A stretch of 15,283 nucleotides of DNA, taken from the NCBI GenBank assembly GCA_004802725.1, contig SGPM01000495.1:1-15283 (forward strand), in the 5' to 3' direction. The notes under the pieces are model-generated. The model was not told the DNA's origin and searched no databases. It saw only the letters and a program-made list of their open reading frames with translations. The stretch is from Antrodiella citrinella. Lineage: Eukaryota > Basidiomycota > Agaricomycetes > Polyporales > Steccherinaceae. The position numbers and the translations under genes are program-made. Below are positions 8,908-15,283 of the stretch, piece by piece (position 1 is the first letter of the stretch; every line of letters begins with the position of its first letter).

Positions 8908-9000
8908 TACCCATGACGGGACTCGAACCCGCAATTTTCACCTTAATGGTCACGTGACCATTCTTAGGAAAGTGACGCCCTACCATTGAGCTACAAGGGC
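8908..9000 (-). tRNA. tRNA-Arg(CCT) with 21-nt intron
   Basis: The minus strand from 9000 folds as a tRNA: acceptor GCCCTTG, TA, D-stem GCTC/GGGC, anticodon stem TCACT/GGTGA, loop TTCCTAA, variable loop AAATT, T-stem GCGGG/CCCGT with TTCGAGT, acceptor CATGGGT and discriminator A. The mature length is 72 nt. The A box (TAGCTCAATGGTAGG) and B box (GGTTCGAGTCC) are intact. The anticodon CCT decodes AGG (Arg). The intron lies at 8964-8944, immediately 3' of position 37, the canonical nuclear site. Oddities: a T-T mismatch at pair 5-68 and a G-T pair at 1-72 in the acceptor stem, and an intron that is almost wholly palindromic. It is probably functional; a weakened copy is possible. Confidence 0.9.
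8945..8962. repeat. 18-bp perfect palindrome forming the tRNA intron
   Basis: AATGGTCACGTGACCATT equals its own reverse complement and fills all but three bases of the tRNA-Arg intron. Its centre, CACGTG (8951-8956), is an E-box of the type bound by bHLH factors such as Cbf1 or Pho4. In RNA it could form a hairpin within the precursor. Confidence 0.85.
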
Positions 9001-9888
9001 TACAAAAAATGTTTTGAAAAAAACATGATACGTTTGGGCTGGATTACTTGCGGACTGCATCGTATTTGCGATGTGACCGGAAAAGGTAGCACACTTGATC
9101 GTCGGTAACTACCGGTGGTGTAAAGCCCTAACCGAGTGCCATTGCCCGTATGCAGGTTGCACATTGGAGGAAAAGCAAACACCATTGCTCCGCCTATAGT
9201 TCACCTTATGTCTGAGATACTGTACGGTCGCGTGCTCTGGACGGTCGAGCCACAGTCGAGTCAAATTCGAGTCACGTTGATCGATCTGTATGTCGGGAAT
9301 TGCCGCTGCACGCTGCCTGACGAGAAGACCATGGTCGGGATAATGTCCACACCATGAATTCACTTGGCACAAGTGCGGACATACAAATGACTCCAGCTGA
9401 TTTCAAGTCATTCCTGAGATATCGTACCGTCGAAACTCCGCCGGTCGTACCCGGACAATTGTCACTGGCACGAGGCAGATGATGAGTTTCTCTTGATGTC
9501 GATATGGGCGGACATGGTCGAACGATGAAAGCTTGAGTGCGATTATGTGTGATACCATTCACGACAACACCAAACCTCTGACGTGTTTTACAACAAGGAC
9601 ACTAGAACGGACAGACGTACAACGTCGAACGAAGTCCCCCTCGTGGCCGTCTTATCCCATTAACTCCTGGAATGGCGGGATGATGTGTCCACAACATGAG
9701 CGCAAGTAAATTAAAATCGCCTCCCAAAAATACGCACGGTCATCGATTTCGCCGCCGTATAACGCGTGCAGTTTGACGTCCATCTCCACTCCCGGTCGCG
9801 ATGACACAGCAAATCGCATGGCTAAAGGCGAGGAGAGCTGCGTGTCTCTCGCAGACGAGACACGTCGTGTTCGGATCGCCTTAGTTGA
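9001..9888. other. Interval upstream of tRNA and candidate gene; nothing firmly assigned
   Basis: No gene is supported. A 42-codon plus-strand ATG frame lies at 9354-9482 (MNSLGTSADIQMTPADFKS...) and a 73-codon frame at 9136-9357; neither has a recognisable motif. A plus-strand ATG at 9697 (MSASKLKSPPKN...) could be the start of the spliced gene that follows, but no clean junction into its frame was found. Confidence 0.4.
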
Positions 9889-10466
9889 CGAGTTCCGTGC
9901 CAAAAGGATGAATCATGGCCCCTGCGTGACCGATCTCCAAGCACACCTCGTTCTGCGTCCCGGACGCCTTCGGACACATCTGTCAGCAATTCAGACGTAC
10001 AGGATGAACTATACAACACATTATTCTTCTCGGAGAATGGTAAGTATTTTCCTTGTACGTTCCATCTCGGACGTCAGTACAGCGAAGGGGATCTTTTCCG
10101 TTCCCAAATTAATAGCTGCGTGGTACATTTGCCTATTGGAACTGTCAAAGGCATTGGTGAGTCCCGCTGATATTTCCGTAAAATGTACTCACCAATACAA
10201 CAGGGTCGTAGCTCCGCAATGAACATGCGACCACTGGCAGCAGTTTCAACTTACAATTTGATGAGTCGGTGCTTGCAGGAGCCGACCCGAAAAGACTTGT
10301 CCCGGAAATTCTCACTCGGTACGTGGAGGTAAGTATCTTGCTGTGGCGCGTTCACAATATGATCTTGGCTTCAGACGTATTCCAGGTGCGAAACACTGAG
10401 ATATTGAGCACCAGAGAAACCCAGCACGTCGAAGTACGAAGCGCCCATTACGATTGCATCGATTAG
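9889..10466 (+). CDS. Probable spliced gene of unknown function, 5' end unresolved
   Basis: Four plus-strand segments keep one frame across three consensus introns: 9889-10039, 10116-10156, 10212-10328 and 10386-10466 (TAG). The introns are 10040-10115 (GTAAGT...AATAG), 10157-10211 (GTGAGT...CGTAG) and 10329-10385 (GTAAGT...TCCAG). The joined product (129 residues, N-terminus missing) has a Ser/Thr/Pro/Arg-rich start (SPSTPRSASRTPSDTS), then SDVQDELYNTLFFSEN, WYICLLELSKAL, SFNLQFDESVLAGADPKRLV and PEILTRYVE, ending VRSAHYDCID. An upstream exon is required because the frame lacks an ATG and is closed at 9888. The last acceptor is uncertain: use of an AG near 10416 would give a different C-terminus. 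No family is recognised. Codon composition and donor quality favour a real gene. Confidence 0.45.
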
Positions 10467-11523
10467 CGTCTGCGCCAATCGACGGTGCCACCGAGCCGAA
10501 TGTGGCCTCTTTCGTTTTTTCATGCCATTCATCTATGTCCCCGTAATTGCGTGGCTCAGTACTTACTTCCGCCTCGATTCGCAGGGTATGACGAATGCTA
10601 TTCATCACACGACCTTTTTCCCATTTCATACGCTATACCCGCGAATAATGACTCAGAAATCGGCGTATCTTCGACGAAGTCTATCTCGGAACGTTCTAGT
10701 ATCGACCCGCAGGACTATTTTACAGCACTGATATAAGTATTGATAACGCTACATCTTCATTTCGTTGGTGCCATCGTCGTAGTAAAATAGGCCAGCTCGA
10801 TAATCCAACTTTGAGGGCTTTGATTTGGGGTCTGCGCTGGCACTGACTAGCTTCCAATCCATGAAGAGGTACATGGTGCTTGGTCTAGACTATGGTATGG
10901 CCATGACCGATGAAACAGCTTGAGCGCTCACAACGTCCCCCCTTTCAGCCTTCCTCGTGAGTGAGGTGAAAGTTACGATCGCGTCGCACTGACACCACCA
11001 GCAAGTCGAGACTCTCGGTTCGGCGACCGCACGCATGTTCTGCCGTACATGATGTGACCGAATGAGCCGCAAAGCCGTGCATAGATGTTGATAGGAGCGA
11101 CAAGTCAGGTATGTTTCCTCTCCTGCTGTTCTATAGATGCGTATAAAGATGTCCTTTGTATTCTTTCATAGTACCCCTCTTGCCCGGGCTAGACCTTCAA
11201 ACCACCCAGACGCTTGGAGACGGTATGCATCGTATGGTTCGGTGCCGTTTGAAATGTGCGCCTTTGTCTCTTGCGCAGAAACCTTGGCGGATCCGAATGC
11301 GAGATGTACGCCCCACCGCCTTCCTTGTATACACGACATGGACGTTTCATTCGCCACGAACTCTGCGAGACGCCGCTGTCACGCCTACTTCCGTTTTGTA
11401 TTTTCACAATGCAATGCTGGAAATTATCTCGTCAAAGAGCGCGCGCATGCTGCGTATAAGTAAGTCCGCTCGCGTTGCCTCAAGTCCAGCATCTTACTAG
11501 CCCACCTCCCCAGATTCCACTAC
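10467..11523. other. Intergenic interval and presumed 5' leader of the zinc-cluster gene
   Basis: An open plus-strand stretch (10585-10736) after TTCGCAG, ending DPQDYFTALI, could be a last exon of the preceding gene, but its phase does not match a good donor. Beyond 10736 no gene is seen. A TATA-like element (11142-11148) and a likely leader intron (11460-11513) precede the zinc-cluster ATG. Overlapping frames between 11137 and 11500 on both strands have no recognisable motif. Confidence 0.4.
11142..11148 (+). promoter_or_regulatory. TATA-box-like element for the zinc-cluster gene
   Basis: TATAAAG stands about 380 nt upstream of the proposed ATG. A leader of that length with one intron (11460-11513: GTAAGT, CTTACTA branch-like, CCCCAG) would be reasonable for a fungal regulator. 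Positional inference only. Confidence 0.3.
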
Positions 11524-11926
11524 ATGAGTTCGACACAGGTAAGCTCAAACGCATCGAATGGCATGTACGAAACCGCGCTAACGCCGCATTCTGGAGCGCA
11601 GGAAACGTATTTTATCGAGTGGGATGCGAAAGTAGAGCTCTTCGACGCTGAGCAAGGCGGTTCACGGACGCCTAAGCGGGTACCGATGGCCTGCACATTC
11701 TGCCGCAGTAAGCTCTTGTCGTTGGTTGCCGCCTGGCTTTTCAGCTGACGTTGACGTATCTTCTTAGAGCGCAAACTGAAGTGTGACGGTCGAAAAACGT
11801 CTTGCGGTAATTGCGAAAGACGAAATATACCCTGTTCCTATGTACCTGTGTAAGTCTTCGATTGGACACGAGCTATCCTTTCCCCAACTGATCGCAACAC
11901 AATCTAGGTCCGAAGACAAGGAGTGA
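11524..11926 (+). CDS. Very short Zn2Cys6 binuclear-cluster protein (putative transcription factor)
   Basis: Four exons: 11524-11538, 11602-11707, 11768-11849 and 11908-11926 (TGA). The introns are 11539-11601 (GTAAGC, GCTAACG, GCGCAG), 11708-11767 (GTAAGC...TTCTTAG) and 11850-11907 (GTAAGT...ATCTAG). The product is 73 residues. After splicing, residues 36-63 form an exact fungal Zn2Cys6 motif, C-x2-C-x6-C-x6-C-x2-C-x6-C: CTFC, RKRKLK, C, DGRKTS, CGNC, ERRNIP, C. It is preceded by basic RTPKRVPMA and an acidic YFIEWDAKVELFDAEQ segment, and followed by SYVPVSEDKE. The cluster would bind two Zn ions and CGG-type DNA in the nucleus. No linker, coiled coil or fungal activation domain follows. The first intron is 63 nt and stop-free, so its retention would add 21 residues in frame. 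The domain is firm; the gene's 5' boundary is less so. Confidence 0.8.
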
Positions 11927-13512
11927 CGCATCATGAAGATTCACACTCAGCTCTTCCATTGACTCTGACATTCTATTATCATTCTATCATCCAGTCTACC
12001 AGTACCGTCCATCTCGGAGGTTTGGATTTTATACATCGTCTTGGTTGTGTGTATCTTGTTATTCTTGTTTCTATGACTACCCTGTATCGCGGACAATCCA
12101 TCGACTCATTAATGCTCACATGTGTGATCTGAGCTCACACATCCGTCCTTGGTCCGAACACGATCTGAGACGCGCCGCGGACTGCTTTCAGATGCACATT
12201 GGAGATCTGAAGGATCGCTTGGCGCAACGCTAAAGTTCAGCTTGTCAGCTTCGCGGGACGAACTTTCGGAAAGGGATCACAGAACTTCTTGAATTCAGAT
12301 TGGATCAGCCTTTTCAATTGTATGACTTTGCTTACCAAACGTACGGCGATCCTTGTACCTGTGTAAACACGGCTAGCCCTCGTGGCCGCAAACCTGTGAT
12401 CTTGCGGTGGACTCCAAGACTACGCCGCGGCGGAATGGCAACTTAGATGTGATCCCATCCAGAAGTTGAAGGTTTGTTGTGTGTCCAGCGCGACCGAACC
12501 GCATCATTGGAATGGAAGAACTCGCGAGAGAAACACGCGACGCCCCGCGCGTCATGGAGGGCGGGCTGTGATATTCTCTGACAGGCGTTGGGCATGAAAA
12601 GCAGCGTTAACGTTCATCAGTTGAATCAACTTCACACGACGAGAGAGGGCTATGTACGGAGTCCCGGACGACCTCACCTACTGTCCTAGAGTCGGCTTCA
12701 CAGCAAGGCTGTTCTGATGAGATAAATTCGAGGTGTACGAGGTACGGAGGAAGCGTCCGCAGGAACCTAGATAGCGGGTCAGTTTCAAGTTTGAGGCATG
12801 ACTGAGTACTATTGATAGGAACCTTGGATTGATCTCACGTCGGGGGTTCTGCGTTTAGTATGACCACAATTGCATCTCCGTACTACAGCCTCCGATGAGT
12901 TCTTCGGAGTCAACAATTGAGATGAGAATGGTACCTCTGTGACCGAAACTGAAGTCGCGACCATTAGTGGCGTCACCAGTGTGTGCTATACAATCATGAG
13001 CTTGAAAAGTCCGTCTGGAGCTTGCGGCGCGTCATTGGAACAAGATGAACGACACGAAAATATGTGTATTAGTCTAAGGCTACCACCATTCACCATGGCA
13101 TACTTAGAATGTACGGCACCTCGTAAGGTTTCTGCATCGTCGGAGAAGCAAAGAGCAACCGAAATAAATGCCGGAAGTCTGAATAGGTGACTGCTTTCCC
13201 CTTTATTAGCATCTCCTCAAACGATAGCGTAGTCGTTCGAAGAGTGTATAGCAAGGGGTCAAACTCAAGATCGCAAGCTCACCAATCGGCCAAGTGTCGG
13301 ACGAATACTTGATTGTTACGGAACGCCTGAATACGAAGTGGGTGTTCGGCTAAACCCGCCAAATACCGTTGTGTTTAGGGCCGGTTCCCGCTTAGCCCGC
13401 ATAGCCACATTATACAGACTCGATTGCGTTAGTAGTGACGGCGCCGTCGCTTGTCTCGAGGTCACACGAGCGTTTCTCTTCCGCTCGTCCACCACGTCAA
13501 GGCCTGCAAATC
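11927..13512. other. Interval between zinc-cluster gene and CHO2
   Basis: No gene is firmly supported. A plus-strand frame reaching TAA at 12233 includes IRPWSEHDLRRAADCFQMHI and GDLKDRLAQR, which looks protein-like. No upstream exon could be joined convincingly, so it may be a relic or the end of an unrecognised transcript. An 83-codon frame beginning with GTG (12939-13190) carries no known motif. The last few hundred bases should hold the CHO2 promoter and leader; no clear TATA box or inositol-response motif was seen there. Confidence 0.4.
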
Positions 13513-15283
13513 ATGGCGAACGACCCACACACGCCTCTGCGGCTCAGGAAAAAAACCTCGAAGGATAGCGAGGGCACCATCGTGCCTTCCGACAACGAGA
13601 AGACACCTACAAGCCCCATAAAGCGAGAGGAGGTCGTCTGGGGCAAGACACCTGGCGGCGAGGGTGAGTAAACATTTCAACCGGAAGAACGCAGCTGACC
13701 TCCGATTTTATATTCAGTCTTCAGAGTACCTACTACGCATGATGTCCTGACATTATTTCATCCTGGATATCCCAAGTCGCACATAGATATTTTGAATCTC
13801 GGCTTGCTGGGGCTTCAGCTGGTACTGTTCTGCTGCATGTCACGACCGACCGCGAAGATATTTTTCTTCTTCTACTTTGTATTCTGGAGGCTGGCTTATG
13901 ACGTAGGCCTTGGCTGGGTCCTGACGAAGCAAAGCAAGAAGAAATGGATCGTCCGAGAGGTGCAACGGCTTGGGTGGCTAGACGAGTCTCGTATGCCCGC
14001 GGTACGAAACTGGATTAGAGAGCAGCTGGCTGGAAAAATGGGCAAGGATTATTCATTTGATGTGCGTGGAACTTTACTTTCCCATGTGTCTTGACTTTGA
14101 CCGACTGGCATTGTAGGACCTGCCGTTGGAATATAACACATGGCTGCTTTTCCGTCAAGTCGTCGACATTATTCTGCTCAAGTACGTCATTTTATTGTGT
14201 CATTGTACTAGGGCCATATTGAACTCACTGTGCCTAGCGATTTCCTGGCATACTGTATGTTCGCATTTGCCTGTTTCCGTATCCCCGACGGCCTTTCAAA
14301 TACAGTACATGTGATGAGGTAAGAAACCCACCTCTGTACTAGCCTGACTATTCACAATTTTATCCTCAGGTGGATTGGGGGCCTCGCGTTAATTGGGTTC
14401 AATCTATGGGTCAAAACCGAGGCGCATAATGTCGTCAAGGATTACGGCTGGTATTGGGGTGACGTGTTCTTCCAGCGTGGCGCACTTGTCTTTGATGGCG
14501 TGTTCGAGCTGGCGCCTCACCCGATGTACTCTGTTGGTTCGTATCATCTCCATTATACATTTGTCGTCACTTACGGAAATTTCTTGTAGGCTATGCCGGA
14601 TATTATGGGCTATCTCTCATTATCGGAAGTTATCCGGTGCTGTTCATTAGTCTCTTCGGCCACGCGGCTCAGTTTGGCTTCCTCGTGTTCTTTGAGAATC
14701 CTCGTGAGTTTCATTTGAATAGATTGGGATGCAATTGGAAACTGACCTGCCACAACCCTCTGTAGATATTGAGCGCACCTATGGGCAACGGAAACTGCTC
14801 GCACAGAGAACTCCACTGTTCCCTGCGAGGAGGACACCTGGCGGAGATACCAGCGGCTCTCATTCCCGTCATGAATCTGCTATTTCTGGAGACATTCCCA
14901 CCCCTGCGGCAACTGATGGGGAGACTGCTACGGAGACCGAGCTTGACACCGAAACCGAAACTGAGGTTGTGTCAGCACCATTGTCACACTCAGCGAGCCC
15001 ACGAAAGCGACTCTCAAAGGGTAGTAAGCGTGTGGCCTCTCCTGTACAATCTCAGCACGATCTCTTGGTTCAATATTTCAGACAAGATACGATTCTGTTC
15101 CACAATATTGATTTGCTGCGGTGAGTGCCTTTCCAAGACAGTCCAAATTTGGTACCTCCTGTTGAATGTAGAATCTGTGATTAGTGCGTCCGACGTACTG
15201 CTCGTCCTGATAGTTTTCTATGCTTCCCTCGCCATCTTCTTACCCCAGCTGTCTCCGAAGGCGACCCTGGCGCTCCATTTCAT
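13513..15283 (+). CDS. CHO2: Phosphatidylethanolamine N-methyltransferase Cho2, 5' half
   Basis: Exons: 13513-13663, 13718-14061, 14117-14181, 14238-14318, 14370-14536, 14590-14703, 14766-15120 and 15185 to the edge. Introns are 51-64 nt with consensus ends, and all phases agree, giving about 458 residues of a family usually near 900. Cho2 makes the first methylation of PE (SAM donor) toward phosphatidylcholine in the ER membrane. Seen: VWGKTPGG...VFRVPTTHD near the start, a typical Cho2 N-terminus; hydrophobic segments [35 protein letters not shown] and [16 protein letters not shown]; the motif [15 protein letters not shown] (HPMY 264-267), matching the SAM-binding region of this methyltransferase superfamily; and FENPHIERTYG (304-314). 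A hydrophilic linker with Thr-Glu repeats (about 358-375) follows. The ATG context AAATCATGG is good. The 3' half lies outside the window. Confidence 0.93.

Noticed and set aside
9200..9432. Resemblance between 9200-9230 and 9402-9432 (CTGAGATA...GTAC.GTCG)
   Set aside because: About 23 of 31 positions match over a short span with no further ordered words. This could arise by chance in a window of this size.
12341..12370. Second TACCTGTGTAA sequence, as at the zinc-cluster third-exon end
   Set aside because: Only about 11-14 bases match, and no cysteine-cluster codons precede it. Not enough to call a duplicated zinc-cluster gene.
4453..13512. Possible mating-type locus (homeodomain genes, pheromone and receptor)
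   Set aside because: No WFxNxR homeodomain core, no seven-membrane receptor and no pheromone precursor could be found on either strand.

Overview
The window looks like nuclear DNA of a basidiomycete fungus, probably an agaricomycete. Four genes can be rebuilt with several short introns (about 50-90 nt) that carry consensus GTNNGT donors and YAG acceptors. The best-matched proteins are fungal (Cho2, a Zn2Cys6 zinc cluster), and a eukaryotic-type nuclear tRNA gene carries an intron after position 37.

Layout. (1) 1-220, minus: the first two exons of an unrecognised gene that runs off the left edge. (2) 221-3507: 3.3 kb without a supported gene, with a perfect 11-bp hairpin, C14 and A15 runs and a 31-nt alternating purine-pyrimidine tract. 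(3) 3508-4452, minus: a three-exon MPP6 / M-phase phosphoprotein 6 homologue, a nuclear RNA-exosome cofactor. (4) 4453-8907: poor in recognisable genes, with degenerate direct duplications, a candidate plus-strand spliced exon pair ending at 6378 and a candidate minus-strand terminal exon at 7781-7991. (5) 8908-9000, minus: tRNA-Arg(CCT) whose intron is almost entirely an 18-bp perfect palindrome. (6) 9889-10466, plus: a probable spliced gene of unknown function. (7) 11524-11926, plus: a tiny four-exon gene for a 73-residue Zn2Cys6 protein. (8) 13513 to the right edge, plus: the 5' half of CHO2, phosphatidylethanolamine N-methyltransferase, with eight exons visible.

The genes do not form an obvious pathway cluster. 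RNA surveillance (MPP6), lipid methylation (CHO2), a zinc-cluster regulator and a tRNA lie side by side, as is usual for scattered fungal housekeeping genes. The 9 kb between MPP6 and CHO2 is the fast-evolving part. No CRISPR array, rRNA, complete transposon or mating-type homeodomain or pheromone gene was seen. Exon boundaries are hand-derived from splice consensus and frame continuity and have not been tested against RNA data.
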